Positions 18,470 to 27,957 of a stretch of 64,000 nucleotides of DNA are shown here, one piece after another. Position numbers and translations under genes: made by a program. The stretch spans positions 29,180 through 93,179 of the forward strand of contig PLLA01000119.1 in the NCBI GenBank assembly GCA_003140835.1. Direction: 5' to 3'. The DNA comes from Candidatus Tumulicola scandinaviensis (lineage in GTDB: Bacteria; Vulcanimicrobiota; Vulcanimicrobiia; Vulcanimicrobiales; Vulcanimicrobiaceae). The notes beneath the pieces are model-generated. The model was not told the DNA's origin and searched no databases. It saw only the letters and a list, made by a program, of their open reading frames with translations. Numbering within the stretch: the first letter of the stretch is position 1; every line of letters begins with the position of its first letter.

Positions 18470-18517
18470 CTGACTGCGGACAGGATAACACTAGGTCGGG
18501 GCTAACAGAAGCCCCAA

Positions 18518-19282
18518 ATGCCAGCCCTGGGTGACCGGTTTCGCGCCGCACGCGAGGCTCGCGGCCTCTCCCTGTCCGAAGTTTCCGAGCAAATTCGCAT
18601 CCGGTCGGTCTATTTGGCCGCCATCGAAGAGGAAAACTGGAAAGCCATCGGCGCGGCAGTGTACGTTCGAGGGTTCCTGCGGACGTACGCTCGGTTCTTG
18701 GGTCTCGACCCCGAAGAGGTGGTGACGGCGTTCAACGGTGCGGCCGAGCCTTCGCAAGAAGGGGCGTCCGCGCACCTTCCTTCCCGCGCCGAACGCTCCT
18801 CAAAGCGTGGATCGCTGATGGTCTGGATTGCGGCATCGGTGGCCGTCTTGCTGGTGGCCTTCGTATTCTTCAACGCTTTGACGATGCGGCGCGACGCCGT
18901 CCCCGTCGCGTCGGGAGCCGGCGCCTCTCCGCTTCCTTCTATAGGCCCCTCGACGACGGGCGCTCCCACGGATTCCGAGGCGAGTCCGGGTGCCGCCGTC
19001 ACCCCGATCGCCGGTGCCCGGCCGGGTCCGAGCGCATCGCCGCTGGCGGGGGCGAACTCTCTTGCCGTGGTCCTGTCTGCGCCGTCCTGGCTCAGAGTAA
19101 CCGTTGACGGCAATGTTAGCATGGAGGGTACGTTTCCGGCCGGGACCAGCAAAACGTTCCACGGCAAGAGCGCCTTGGTACGAATCGGTAACGCCGGCGG
19201 CGTCGAGATCTACGTGAACGGCAAAGACGTCGGAAAGCTCGGGAAACTGGGCGACGTAGCCGAGCGCGTTTTTACGCTGTAG
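18518..19282 (+). CDS. RodZ-like helix-turn-helix membrane protein
   Basis: Bitopic protein (254 aa) with a cytoplasmic Cro/C1-type helix-turn-helix (about 3-70, SLSEVSEQIRIRSVYLAAIE), one transmembrane helix (about 105-127), a Pro/Ser/Thr-rich periplasmic linker and a C-terminal DUF4115-type beta domain (about 185-254). This is the RodZ architecture; RodZ links MreB to the elongasome. Whether this protein controls cell shape is inferred from architecture only. It is the first gene of a plus-strand run with yajQ and rimO. Confidence 0.85.
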   Translation: MPALGDRFRAAREARGLSLSEVSEQIRIRSVYLAAIEEENWKAIGAAVYVRGFLRTYARFLGLDPEEVVTAFNGAAEPSQEGASAHLPSRAERSSKRGSLMVWIAASVAVLLVAFVFFNALTMRRDAVPVASGAGASPLPSIGPSTTGAPTDSEASPGAAVTPIAGARPGPSASPLAGANSLAVVLSAPSWLRVTVDGNVSMEGTFPAGTSKTFHGKSALVRIGNAGGVEIYVNGKDVGKLGKLGDVAERVFTL

Positions 19283-19295
19283 GAGAGATTTAAGG

Positions 19296-19787
19296 TTGCC
19301 CACCGACGCATCGTTTGATATCGTGTCGCGGATCGACCGGCAAGAGCTGGATAACGCGCTCAACCAGGCGCGCAAGGAGATCGAAAACCGGTTCGACTTC
19401 AAGCACAGCAAGACGAGCATCGAATCCGACGAGAAGAAGATTACGTTGATTTCCGACGACGAGCTCAAGATGCGCAACGTCGTCGACGTGGTGCAGAGCA
19501 AGGCAATCAAACGCGGCGTCGACGTTAAGGCGCTCGAGTTCGGCGAGGTCGAACCGGCGGGGGGAAGCACGGTTCGCCAAGTGATTACGCTGCGCGCGGG
19601 CATTCCAAAAGACAAGAGCAAGGCGCTCATGGAGAAGATCAAATCGCTCAAGCTCAAGGTGAACGCACAGTATCAGGACGAGCAGATCCGCGTCTCTGGA
19701 AAGAGCAAGGACGATCTGCAGAAGGTCATCACCGCGCTCCGTGCGTTCGAGTTCGACCTGCCGTTGCAGTTCGTGAACTTTCGCTAG
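19296..19787 (+). CDS. yajQ: YajQ-family nucleotide-binding protein
   Basis: Two-domain ferredoxin-like protein (163 aa, normal length). Family members bind nucleotides, in some species cyclic di-GMP. Conserved sequences: SFDIVSRIDRQELDNALNQA at the start, FDFK early, and the ending PLQFVNFR. Start is TTG 19296 with AGGAGAG about 8 nt upstream, 13 bp after the RodZ-like stop, so it is probably co-transcribed. Confidence 0.93.
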   Translation: MPTDASFDIVSRIDRQELDNALNQARKEIENRFDFKHSKTSIESDEKKITLISDDELKMRNVVDVVQSKAIKRGVDVKALEFGEVEPAGGSTVRQVITLRAGIPKDKSKALMEKIKSLKLKVNAQYQDEQIRVSGKSKDDLQKVITALRAFEFDLPLQFVNFR

Positions 19788-19800
19788 GAACCGTCGCAGC

Positions 19801-21186
19801 GTGAAGTCGGTCGCCTTCGTCAGTTTGGGGTGCGCCAAAAACCTGGTCGACACCGAAGTGATGATCGCCAAACTCGGCGCCGCGGGTTGGCGCTTAGAGG
19901 GCGATGCCAGGCGCGCCGACACGGTCGTCATCAATACGTGTGCGTTCATCGATCCGGCCAAGGCCGAATCCACCGAGACGATTCTCGAGCACGCCGCCGT
20001 TAAGCGGAGCGGTCAACAGCTCGTCGTCGCCGGCTGCTTGGCGCAGCGGTACGGCGAACAGCTGCAGTCGTTGATTCCAGAGATCGACGGCGTCGTCGGT
20101 ACCGGCGCGTACGCCGGCATCGTGGAGCTCCTCGACGACGTCGAGGCCGGTCGCCGGCCGGTGCGTCTCGATTTCGCTCCGGAGCCCGAACACGACTTTT
20201 TGCCGCGCTTGGTCACGACGCCGCGAGCCACCGCGTATCTAAAAATCGCCGAGGGTTGCGATCACCCGTGTACGTTCTGTATCATTCCGACGTTGCGCGG
20301 TGCGTTTCGAAGCCGCAGCGAGGAGTCGATTCTCAAGGAGGCGCGCGCGTTGGCGGGGGCCGGTGCCAAGGAGCTGATTTTGATCGCGCAGGACACGTCG
20401 ATGTGGGGACGCGACCGCGGGTTGCGTCGCGGCGGACTCGCGGGGCTGCTGGAACGGCTGCACGAAGTCGACGGCATCGAATGGATTCGCCTGCTGTATT
20501 TGTATCCGGCAACCGTCGACACGGAGCTGGTTGCGGCAATCGCCGATCTCCCGAAGGTATGTAAGTATATGGACATGCCGCTGCAGCACGCGCATCCGGA
20601 CGTGTTGCGCGCGATGCGGCGGCCGAGCAACGGCGAACGCTACTTGGAGATCCTCGACGAATTTCGTTCGCGGGTTCCGGCCATCACGATGCGCTCGACG
20701 TTCATAGTTGGCTTTCCCGGAGAAACTGCGGCGCACGTGGACTATCTCGAAGAGTGGATCGGCCGCGCGCAGCTCGATCGCGTCGGGTTCTTCGAATACA
20801 GTTCCGAAGAAGGAACCCCGGCCGCCGGTTTACCGGCCGCCGTAAGCGCGCGCGAGCGTCGCAAACGGCTGCTACGCCTACGCGAAGCGCAGCGCGTCGC
20901 ATCGGAACGCGCACGCGGCAAACGCATCGGCCACAGCGTACGAGTATTAGTTGAAGACCGGCGTGCGCTGCGAGCGGGCGACGGCTTTCGCGAGCATCTG
21001 GGTGCATCGCACGCCTGGTTCGGACGCTCGGAAGGCGAAGCGCCCGGCGTCGACGGAGGCGTCTATTTCGCCGGCGAAAACGGAGGCGTTCGTCCGGGGG
21101 AGTTCGTCGCGGTCACGCTGAGGGGCCACGGGCCGTTCGACTTTTTCGGTCGCGTCACGTCACGGGAGCCTGCCGCAGTTGGGTAA
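19801..21186 (+). CDS. rimO: Ribosomal protein S12 methylthiotransferase RimO
   Basis: Radical SAM methylthiotransferase that modifies an aspartate of ribosomal protein S12 (461 aa). N-terminal MTTase domain with three cluster cysteines (GCAKN, NTCAF, AGCLAQ), radical SAM motif CDHPCTFC (about Cys153, 157, 160), and a C-terminal TRAM domain. The SLGCAKNLVDTE opening and CDHPCTFC favour RimO over MiaB. Start GTG 19801; the stop overlaps the TTG start of the LCP gene. Confidence 0.94.
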   Translation: MKSVAFVSLGCAKNLVDTEVMIAKLGAAGWRLEGDARRADTVVINTCAFIDPAKAESTETILEHAAVKRSGQQLVVAGCLAQRYGEQLQSLIPEIDGVVGTGAYAGIVELLDDVEAGRRPVRLDFAPEPEHDFLPRLVTTPRATAYLKIAEGCDHPCTFCIIPTLRGAFRSRSEESILKEARALAGAGAKELILIAQDTSMWGRDRGLRRGGLAGLLERLHEVDGIEWIRLLYLYPATVDTELVAAIADLPKVCKYMDMPLQHAHPDVLRAMRRPSNGERYLEILDEFRSRVPAITMRSTFIVGFPGETAAHVDYLEEWIGRAQLDRVGFFEYSSEEGTPAAGLPAAVSARERRKRLLRLREAQRVASERARGKRIGHSVRVLVEDRRALRAGDGFREHLGASHAWFGRSEGEAPGVDGGVYFAGENGGVRPGEFVAVTLRGHGPFDFFGRVTSREPAAVG

Positions 21187-22591
21187 ACACCTCGCGCCCG
21201 AGCTCGAACCGGCTCGCCGGCCTTCGGGCGGAGTTTGGCGCCGGATTGCGTTGATCGCCGGATTGGTCGCGCTGTTGGCCGGATCGGCGATGGCGGCGTA
21301 TGCATTCTTCGAGCATAAAAATCCCGTCGTCGCGATCACGCAAATGTTCGTTCCGAGTCCGCAGCAAATGTTCGGCAAGCCGAATATTTTGGTACTGGTC
21401 GAAGGGCTCGACTACGACTATACGAGCAAGGACGAAGAATTTTCGACGAACTCACGCAGCGATGCGATTTGGGCGGTCAATCTCGACTTCGCGAACAAGC
21501 GCATCTATCAACTTTCGATTCCGCGCGATATGGTCGCGACGATGCCCAACGGCACGCGGGCGAAAATCAATCAGGCGCAGTCCGACGGCGGCGTCACCGA
21601 AGCAAAGAGCGTCATCTCGCAGTTCCTCGGGATTCCCGGATTCGACCGGTACGTAATCCTGCGCATCGACGCGACCAAGGAATTCGTGGCCGCCATCGGA
21701 GGTGTCGACGTCGACGTCAAGTCGTCGGATTGCCTGAAATATAAAACCGGCTGCACCGGCCAGACGATCGACTACGACGACTCGTGGGGGCATCTGCACA
21801 TCCACTTCAAGCAAGGCATGCAGCATCTCAACGGCGAGCAAGCCGTGGCCTACATGCGCTTCCGGCACGACTGGTGCAGCGACCCATGCCGGATCATGCG
21901 CCAGCAGCAAGTCATGCACGCGATGGCGGCCAAAATGCGCGGCGACCGGGTAAACACGTTTATGCACATGGGCGACTTGCTGGCCGTCTTTCGCAAATAC
22001 GTGCAGACCGATTTCAGCAATGGAGAACTGCTCGCGCTGGTCACCCACTATCAGGGTATGGGCGACAACGCGATCGTGAACAATCAGGTGCCGTACACCA
22101 CCGACATCGACTTGCCCGTCTACGGCAACTCGTTGCTTCCCGACGTCGAGGCGCGCGCGCGGCTGGTGAACGCGATGCTGCTCGCTCCGCCCGTGCCGGA
22201 GCCCTCGCCGGATGCGATGGCGTTAGCCGCCATCGCTCCCGGAACGCTGCGTGTTGACGTGCAAAACGGGAGCGGCATCAGCGGTGCCGGCCGGCGAGTG
22301 GCCGACGCGTTACGGAAAGCGGGATTCACCGTCGGCGACGTTGGGAATGCGCCGCGCGACGACTACGTGACCAGCGAAATCCACGAGCACTCGACGATCT
22401 CGTTTGCGGGCGCGAGGGTGCGCGCGTCTTTACCGGTGGCCCTGCAAAAGGCGGCGGTGGTGCCTGACCCCTCGCCGGTCGGCTCGGCCGACCCCGAGGC
22501 GAGTCCGACCACCAGCGACGTGACGGTGATCGTCGGCGCCGACCTTGCAAGAGTCCCGTCGCTGGCGTCGGGAACGCCGGCGGCACATTAG
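21179..22591 (+). CDS. LytR-CpsA-Psr (LCP) family cell-wall protein
   Basis: LCP proteins transfer polyprenyl-linked glycopolymers onto the cell wall or related acceptors. This 470-residue protein has one N-terminal membrane helix (about 22-42), the LCP domain (about 75-290, with SRSDAIWAVNLD, IPRDMVATMPNG and VAYMRFRHD) and a LytR_C domain (about 355-430, VDVQNGSGISGAGRRVADAL), then a Pro/Ser-rich tail. Start TTG 21179 overlaps the rimO stop by 8 bp. The next gene is a polysaccharide deacetylase, so the pair probably works on envelope polysaccharide. Confidence 0.9.
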   Translation: MGKHLAPELEPARRPSGGVWRRIALIAGLVALLAGSAMAAYAFFEHKNPVVAITQMFVPSPQQMFGKPNILVLVEGLDYDYTSKDEEFSTNSRSDAIWAVNLDFANKRIYQLSIPRDMVATMPNGTRAKINQAQSDGGVTEAKSVISQFLGIPGFDRYVILRIDATKEFVAAIGGVDVDVKSSDCLKYKTGCTGQTIDYDDSWGHLHIHFKQGMQHLNGEQAVAYMRFRHDWCSDPCRIMRQQQVMHAMAAKMRGDRVNTFMHMGDLLAVFRKYVQTDFSNGELLALVTHYQGMGDNAIVNNQVPYTTDIDLPVYGNSLLPDVEARARLVNAMLLAPPVPEPSPDAMALAAIAPGTLRVDVQNGSGISGAGRRVADALRKAGFTVGDVGNAPRDDYVTSEIHEHSTISFAGARVRASLPVALQKAAVVPDPSPVGSADPEASPTTSDVTVIVGADLARVPSLASGTPAAH

Positions 22592-22606
22592 TCGTGCCGT
22601 TCGAAA

Positions 22607-23425
22607 GTGACGCGTAACGTGAAGATCTTTGCGGCGATCGTCCTGATCGGCAGCCTGGCCTACGCCGGCTGGCATTCGTTCGTTCGCAACAGCGAGATCG
22701 TGCCGGCCTTGGTGACGCCGGACATGAACGTGCATCTCGAGTTCTCCGGTGACTTGCCGTCGCGACTCCATCGCGTGTCGCAAGACGTTCCGCTCCAGGA
22801 TCGATCGGGCCGCCCCAAACTGATCGCCTTGACGTTCGACGACGGTCCCTATCCGGTTTTCACGCCGATGCTGCTCGACGTGCTTCGCGACGCACACGTT
22901 CCGGCGACGTTCTTCTTAATCGGTAAGGACGCGCTCGAATGGCCCGAAATCACGCGGCGAATCGAAGCCGAGGGTAACGAAATTGCCGACCACACGTACT
23001 CGCATCCCAATCTCGACGAAGAGCCCGACGCGACGGTCCGCACGGAGATTCTCGAAGGTCGCGACGTTCTTTGGCGCTTGAGCCACGATCCCGGCGTGCG
23101 AACCTTGATGCGTCCGCCGCACGGCCGCTACACCGAACGTACGCTGCAGGTGGCGCAGTCTTTGGGCTACTCCGTCGTGCTGTGGACCGACGACAGCGGC
23201 GACTGGCGAAGCCTAACGGTGAATCGCATCGAACACCATCTGCTGACGCACGCAACCGCTCCCGAGATCGTGCTTCTTCACAGCGGGAAGCTCGCAACGA
23301 TCGAAGCGATGCCGACGGTGATCGAGCACTTCGAACGGGCCGGGTACCGCTTCGTTACGGTGAGCGAACTGCTCCGCCACGTCAGCCAAACCGAACTCAA
23401 TCACCCGCTTCGCCGTTCGGTATAA
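22607..23425 (+). CDS. Polysaccharide deacetylase (NodB domain), membrane-anchored
   Basis: Carbohydrate esterase family 4 protein (272 aa) with an N-terminal signal anchor. The NodB motifs are visible: TFDDGPYP (catalytic base and metal Asp), HTYSHPNL (metal His pair) and RPPHGRY. Likely removes N-acetyl groups from peptidoglycan or another envelope glycan. Start GTG 22607 is 15 bp after the LCP gene; GTG 22619 is an alternative. Metal-binding residues are all present, so an active enzyme is expected. Confidence 0.9.
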   Translation: MTRNVKIFAAIVLIGSLAYAGWHSFVRNSEIVPALVTPDMNVHLEFSGDLPSRLHRVSQDVPLQDRSGRPKLIALTFDDGPYPVFTPMLLDVLRDAHVPATFFLIGKDALEWPEITRRIEAEGNEIADHTYSHPNLDEEPDATVRTEILEGRDVLWRLSHDPGVRTLMRPPHGRYTERTLQVAQSLGYSVVLWTDDSGDWRSLTVNRIEHHLLTHATAPEIVLLHSGKLATIEAMPTVIEHFERAGYRFVTVSELLRHVSQTELNHPLRRSV

Positions 23426-23460
23426 CGGAGGGGCCACGCATTCCGCGCCAGATCATCGAT

Positions 23461-23592
23461 GTGGAATCGAGCCGGCCGGCCTACGTCCGGCGCCGCGTCA
23501 CGACATTTATCGTGACGGCCGTCATACTTTTGGCGCTGGCGGCGGCCGCTTGGTTCTCTTGGAGTCACCACATGGCGCCGTTTGCGCGCTAG
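23461..23592 (+). CDS. Possible 43-residue single-pass membrane protein
   Basis: A short frame from GTG 23461 gives a basic N-terminus (RPAYVRRR), one strong transmembrane segment (about residues 17-34) and a short His/Arg-containing tail. It begins 35 bp after the deacetylase. GGAGGGG at 23427-23433 lies closer to an in-frame ATT (23440), so the true start is unclear. No family recognised. Confidence 0.4.
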   Translation: MESSRPAYVRRRVTTFIVTAVILLALAAAAWFSWSHHMAPFAR

Positions 23593-23674
23593 CAGCCGAA
23601 TCTTCCAGGAAACTTCGCCTCCTGAGGGAACCTGGGACCGGTTCCGGTGAGGTTCACGATCCCAAGGAGAGAGA

Positions 23675-24796
23675 ATGTTTCCTAGGCTTACCATAGGGTT
23701 CCTCGTGCTCAGCGCGGCCATCGTGGTCGCCGCTTGCAGTTCGTACGGAAGTGCGAGCGTGAACGTCGGGCCTAATTTCCCGGCGATGACGCTGTATGCG
23801 AGCAACAGCAATCAGAATGCGATCGGCATCTACAATAAGGGTCAAAAAACCGGCACCGGACCGGCATTTCAGATCGGTGGTTCCAGCACGACGCTGAACG
23901 GACCCCAATACCTCGCCTTCGATACGACGCATAACCTGTGGGTCACGAACTACAATCCGTCGACGAATAGGGCGCTGCTGATCGAGTTCCAGGCGCTCGC
24001 AACCGGAAACGTTCTCCCCTTGGCGTCGGTCGCGATCGGTGGACGTCCGCGCGGCATCGCCATTTCGCCGAAGGACGTATCGTCGAAAAAGGTCAGCCTG
24101 ATGATCATTGCCGACGTCATTCCAACGGAGAAGTATCCGAGCCAGCTGCTGCTGTTTACCGAAGGCAGCACGACGCCGTACCAATCGATCGCCGGACCGC
24201 TGCCGTCGCTGCGCGTTCCGGGCGGGGTGGCGCTGGACTCAAATAACAAGATTTACGTCACCAACGTACAGGGTGCTTCGGTCGACCAGTTCATTCTGCC
24301 GACGCCTTCGCCGACACCGAGCGGTTCGCCAAGTCCGACGCCGTCACCGAGCCCGACGCCGACCGGATCGCCATCCGGGTCACCCACGCCATCGCCGACG
24401 CCATCGCCGACTCCGACGCCGGTCAACATTCGGCCGACGTTCACGATTGCGGGTTTCAAGACCGGCGTCGTCACCCCGACCGGCATCGACGTCGACAGCA
24501 ACGGCAACATTTACATCGCCGACCAAGGCCGGCTCGGCGGGTTGGCTTCGGTTCGCGTCTTCGCCAAGCCGAAGACGAAGGGTATCATTAATGCTGCCCC
24601 GATCCGGATCATTGAAGGCTCCCACACGGGTCTCACGACGCCGACCGACGTGAAAGTCAACACGACGACCGGTTTCATTTACGTCGCCGATTCAAAGAGC
24701 ATCTTGGTTTTCCCGATCAACGCGCACGGTGACCAAGTGCCGACGCTGATATACAACTCGCCGGGGGCGGTGACCGGCCTCGGCATCGTCCCCTAA
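23675..24796 (+). CDS. Secreted lipoprotein with NHL-like propeller repeats and Pro/Ser/Thr linker
   Basis: Lipoprotein (373 aa): signal peptide with lipobox VVAAC (Cys about 22). The body carries short repeats of the type NLWVTNY, KIYVTNV, NIYIADQ and FIYVADS, as in NHL/SMP-30-like beta-propellers. The repeats are split by a low-complexity Pro-Thr/Ser-Gly insert of about 45 residues, encoded by short DNA repeats at 24298-24423. It is one of seven such lipoproteins in the window. Ligand and role are unknown. The gene ends 99 bp before secA. Confidence 0.7.
   Translation: MFPRLTIGFLVLSAAIVVAACSSYGSASVNVGPNFPAMTLYASNSNQNAIGIYNKGQKTGTGPAFQIGGSSTTLNGPQYLAFDTTHNLWVTNYNPSTNRALLIEFQALATGNVLPLASVAIGGRPRGIAISPKDVSSKKVSLMIIADVIPTEKYPSQLLLFTEGSTTPYQSIAGPLPSLRVPGGVALDSNNKIYVTNVQGASVDQFILPTPSPTPSGSPSPTPSPSPTPTGSPSGSPTPSPTPSPTPTPVNIRPTFTIAGFKTGVVTPTGIDVDSNGNIYIADQGRLGGLASVRVFAKPKTKGIINAAPIRIIEGSHTGLTTPTDVKVNTTTGFIYVADSKSILVFPINAHGDQVPTLIYNSPGAVTGLGIVP
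24298..24423 (+). repeat. Short degenerate tandem repeat coding Pro-Thr/Pro-Ser linker
   Basis: Successive CCGACGCC, CCGAGC and CCATCGCCGACG units encode alternating Pro with Ser/Thr/Gly inside the propeller lipoprotein. Such runs are prone to length change by slippage. Confidence 0.7.
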
Positions 24797-24830
24797 GCGC
24801 GTGTCATCCTGAGCGGATCGCCTTTCGAAA

Positions 24831-24869
24831 CCCTGGGGGCCGGTTCGCCGGTTCCCTAGGGCGGGAACC
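24831..24869 (+). promoter_or_regulatory. Two mutually exclusive hairpins in the secA leader
   Basis: 24831-24861 can fold as a long stem (CCCTGGGGGCCGG with CCGG..CCCTAGGG, TTCG loop). 24850-24869 can instead form a perfect 7-bp stem GGTTCCC/GGGAACC. They share 24850-24861, so only one can form at a time. The region lies 27 nt before the secA ATG, and a four-codon ORF (24874-24888) sits between. The first hairpin may also end the upstream gene. No long T-tract is present. Confidence 0.35.
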
Positions 24870-24895
24870 TACCATGGAGAACCTCTAGCAACCGT

Positions 24896-27544
24896 ATGTC
24901 ATTTCTGAAGGCCATTTTCGACGGAAACGAGCGAGAAGTAACTCGTCTGCGCCGCACGGCGACGGCGGTCAACGCGCTCGAGGCGGAAACGGCTGCGCTG
25001 ACCGACGAGCAGCTGCGCGCCAAAACGCAAGAGTTCCGCGACCGCCTAGCGGCCGGCGAAGAGCTGGAAGCGATGCTGCCGGAAGTCTTTGCGGTGGTCC
25101 GCGAGGCCGGCAAGCGCACGTTGAGTATGCGCCATTTCGACGTGCAGATCATGGGCGGCCAGGTGCTCTACGAAGGCCGCATCGCCGAGATGAAGACCGG
25201 CGAAGGCAAGACCTTGGTCGCAACGTTGCCGGTGTACGCGCGGGCGCTCGAAGGCCGCGGGGTCACCGTCGTGACCGTTAACGACTATCTTGCCCGGCGC
25301 GACGCGGAATGGATGAGCCCGCTGTACGAGTTCCTCGGCCTCACGGTCGGGATCATTCAGCATGGCCTTGACTCCGCAGAGCGCCGCGCCGCTTACAATT
25401 GCGACGTTACTTACGTCACCAACAACGAGGTCGGCTTCGACTACCTGCGCGACAACATGGCATGGCAAGTCGAAGACCTGGTGCAACGCGAGTTGTACTT
25501 CGCACTCGTCGACGAGGTCGACTCGATTCTAATCGACGAAGCGCGCACGCCGCTGATCATCAGCGGGCCATCTCAGGAATCGGGCGAGCTGTATGACAAG
25601 TTCGCGCAGATTCTTCCACGCCTGAAGAAGGGCGAGGACTATACGGTCGACGAGAAGGCGCACGCCGTTCCGATTATGGAACCGGGCGTGGCCAAAGTCG
25701 AGAAGATGCTCGGCGTTCAGAACCTCTACGACCAGCGCAACATCGAGCTGGCGCATCAGCTCAACGCGGCCCTAAAGGCGTGGAATCTCTTTCATCGCGA
25801 CCAGCAGTACATCGTCAAGGACGGCGAAGTCATCATCGTCGATGAGTTCACCGGCCGCTTGATGTACGGCCGCCGCTACTCCGACGGGATTCACCAGGCG
25901 ATCGAAGCCAAAGAAGGCATCAAAGTTCGCGGTGAAGACCAGACGCTCGCGACGATCACGTTTCAGAATCTGTTCCGGCTGTACGACCATCTCGCCGGCA
26001 TGACGGGTACCGCGAAAACCGAGGAGCGCGAATTCCGCGATATCTACGGCTTAGACGTGGTCGTCGTTCCGACCAACCAGCCGATGGTCCGCAAAGACAA
26101 CTCCGACATCGTTTACAAGTCGGAAAAGGCGAAGTTCGATGCCGTCGTCGACGAGATCATCGCCGAGCACCAAAAGGGCCGCCCGGTCTTGGTCGGCACG
26201 CGGTCGATCGAGAAGAGCGAACTGCTGGCGGCGATGCTGCGCCGGCGCGGCGTCGAGTGCAACGTGCTCAACGCCAAGTATCACGAGCAAGAAGCCGAAA
26301 TCATCAAAGATGCCGGCCAGAACAGTCAGGTGACGATCGCCACGAACATGGCTGGCCGCGGCACCGACATCAAACTGGGCGACGGCGTCGCGCGCAACGG
26401 CGGACTACACATCATCGGTACGGAGCGTCACGAGTCGCGCCGTATCGACAACCAACTCCGCGGCCGCTCGGGGCGGCAAGGCGATCCCGGCTCATCGCGT
26501 TTCTATATCTCGCTCGAAGATGAAGTCATGCGCCTGTTTGGCGGCGAGCGCATGACGGCAATCATGGATCGCGTCGGCTTCACCGACGAGCAGCCGATCG
26601 AATCGGGCCTGGTAACGAAGTCGATCGAGCGCGCGCAGAGCAAAGTCGAGAATCACAACTACGAGATTCGCAAGCACGTCCTCGAATACGACGACGTCAT
26701 GAACAAGCAGCGCACGATTATCTATGCGGACCGCCGTGCGATTCTGGAAGGGACGTTCGACTCCCGGACGTTCATGTTGCAAAGCTTAGTGAGTAAAGTC
26801 GACGAGGCCGTCGAACAGAACGCGCCCGAGAACGCGCATCCGAGCGAATGGGACTTCGGCGAAATGCTCGATCAACTCGATCAAGTTTTCCCGCTCAAAC
26901 GCGAGATGACCGTCGCCGACTTAGAAACCAAGGATCGCGAGGAAACTCGGCGGATCTTGAACGCCAGGGCGCTCGCGGCGTACGAAGCCAAGGAAAAGGA
27001 AGTCACGCCCGAAGTGCTGCGCCTTGTCGAGCAGCGCTACTTGCTGCTGCCGATCATCGATAGGCAATGGGTCGACCATCTGTACGTGATGGATCACCTC
27101 AAGACCGGCATCGGGCTACGCGGCTACGGTCAAAAAGACCCGCGCGTGGAATACGAAAAGGAAGCGTTCGAGATCTTCGAGTCGCTTAAGAACAACATTT
27201 CGGACGAGGCCATCAAAGGCGTCTTCCGCGTTGTCATCGAGCAGGGGCCGCCGCCGTCGGAGATGATGCAGCAAACCGGCAGCCCGCAATTCCAGCCGAT
27301 CCCATCGGGAGAAATGATTCCGCAACCATCGCAAGCACAAGGCCGCTTAGGCCCGCAGGAAGTGGAGCAACTCCTCGGGCCCATGCCAGGCGCCGACCGC
27401 AGGCCGCAGCAACTTCACACGAACAAAGACGACGAATCGGGACCGAAACCCGTGCAGCGCGAGGCACCCAAAGTCGGTCGTAACGAGTTGTGCCCGTGCG
27501 GAAGCGGAAAGAAATACAAGAAATGCCACGGGGCCGCGGCTTAA
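24896..27544 (+). CDS. secA: Preprotein translocase ATPase SecA
   Basis: Motor of the Sec export pathway (882 aa). Walker A MKTGEGKT (about residues 99-106), DEAD-type [12 protein letters not shown] (about 204), the [12 protein letters not shown] motif, the helical scaffold/wing region, and a C-terminal zinc motif [13 protein letters not shown] (about 866-878) that contacts SecB or ribosome in other bacteria. ATG 24896 has only a weak upstream GGAGA (15 nt away). The large number of predicted lipoproteins downstream would depend on this system. The last codons (27530-27548) match a noncoding stretch near 34.87 kb. Confidence 0.97.
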   Translation: MSFLKAIFDGNEREVTRLRRTATAVNALEAETAALTDEQLRAKTQEFRDRLAAGEELEAMLPEVFAVVREAGKRTLSMRHFDVQIMGGQVLYEGRIAEMKTGEGKTLVATLPVYARALEGRGVTVVTVNDYLARRDAEWMSPLYEFLGLTVGIIQHGLDSAERRAAYNCDVTYVTNNEVGFDYLRDNMAWQVEDLVQRELYFALVDEVDSILIDEARTPLIISGPSQESGELYDKFAQILPRLKKGEDYTVDEKAHAVPIMEPGVAKVEKMLGVQNLYDQRNIELAHQLNAALKAWNLFHRDQQYIVKDGEVIIVDEFTGRLMYGRRYSDGIHQAIEAKEGIKVRGEDQTLATITFQNLFRLYDHLAGMTGTAKTEEREFRDIYGLDVVVVPTNQPMVRKDNSDIVYKSEKAKFDAVVDEIIAEHQKGRPVLVGTRSIEKSELLAAMLRRRGVECNVLNAKYHEQEAEIIKDAGQNSQVTIATNMAGRGTDIKLGDGVARNGGLHIIGTERHESRRIDNQLRGRSGRQGDPGSSRFYISLEDEVMRLFGGERMTAIMDRVGFTDEQPIESGLVTKSIERAQSKVENHNYEIRKHVLEYDDVMNKQRTIIYADRRAILEGTFDSRTFMLQSLVSKVDEAVEQNAPENAHPSEWDFGEMLDQLDQVFPLKREMTVADLETKDREETRRILNARALAAYEAKEKEVTPEVLRLVEQRYLLLPIIDRQWVDHLYVMDHLKTGIGLRGYGQKDPRVEYEKEAFEIFESLKNNISDEAIKGVFRVVIEQGPPPSEMMQQTGSPQFQPIPSGEMIPQPSQAQGRLGPQEVEQLLGPMPGADRRPQQLHTNKDDESGPKPVQREAPKVGRNELCPCGSGKKYKKCHGAAA

Positions 27545-27614
27545 GGGGCATAGAGGAACGGGTGCGAAACGGGGCCCCCTCCGCCACGCGCGTTGCGATC
27601 CGGGCGCGGGGCGA

Positions 27615-27768
27615 AAAGGCTATAAAATAAGGCTTTTTCCGTATATCACGTGATCGGCCGGGTTCGCGCGTCGCTCGTGCAAACTTTGCAATCGCGTTTG
27701 CAAAAACTGCGACGCGTCGAAAACGCTATATGGCATAAGGCCTGTTCGTTAGGCCGGGCGATGCATGG
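27615..27768 (-). repeat. Interspersed intergenic repeat, copy A
   Basis: Reverse-complement copy of the elements at 32621-32780 and 34641-34800. Shared landmarks, read on the minus strand: CCATGCATCG, CCTTAT followed by TATAGCGTTTTCGACG, TTTTTGCAAACGCGATTGC, GGCCGATC, and a second CCTTATTTTATAGC near the far end. A 7-bp palindrome TTTGCAA/TTGCAAA lies in the middle. The ends carry a degenerate direct repeat (CCTTAT...AGCGTTTT). It lies 190 bp downstream of the GloVer gene 1 stop. Confidence 0.8.
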
Positions 27769-27824
27769 TCCGACAGATGCAACGAGGCGCATTGGTCGGT
27801 GCCTGCATGCACCCGCTCGCAATC

Positions 27825-27863
27825 TGCAATGGCGCCACGATCGGCGGCGTGGCTGCGGGGCGG
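27825..27863 (+). repeat. 39-nt exact repeat, copy 1
   Basis: Identical over 39 nt to 35036-35074. Contains the hairpin GCCACG/CGTGGC. Lies 57 nt beyond interspersed repeat copy A. Confidence 0.8.
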
Positions 27864-27957
27864 GTGTGGATGTGATGCCTGCAAAGAAACACGGCCCCGC
27901 GAATCGCGATGCCGTGCGCGGTTTTATTGGCTACCGCTGCGAATGATCCGTTCGCTT

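Larger units (their letters stand above)
27545..27957. other. Intergenic region between secA and GloVer gene 1, repeat-bearing
   Basis: No gene supported. Contents: a secA-end-like stretch continuing to about 27587, interspersed repeat copy A (27615-27768, minus orientation) and a 39-nt exact repeat (27825-27863). Short frames across copy A are conserved with copy B only because the DNA repeat is conserved. Confidence 0.7.

Noticed and set aside
18497-18515. GGGGC/GCCCC hairpin before the RodZ-like gene
   Set aside because: Five base pairs with a long loop; too weak to call an operator or riboswitch.
27650-27946. 98-codon frame whose first 30 codons resemble a frame in copy B
   Set aside because: Similarity comes from the shared DNA repeat; copy C has a stop in this frame.
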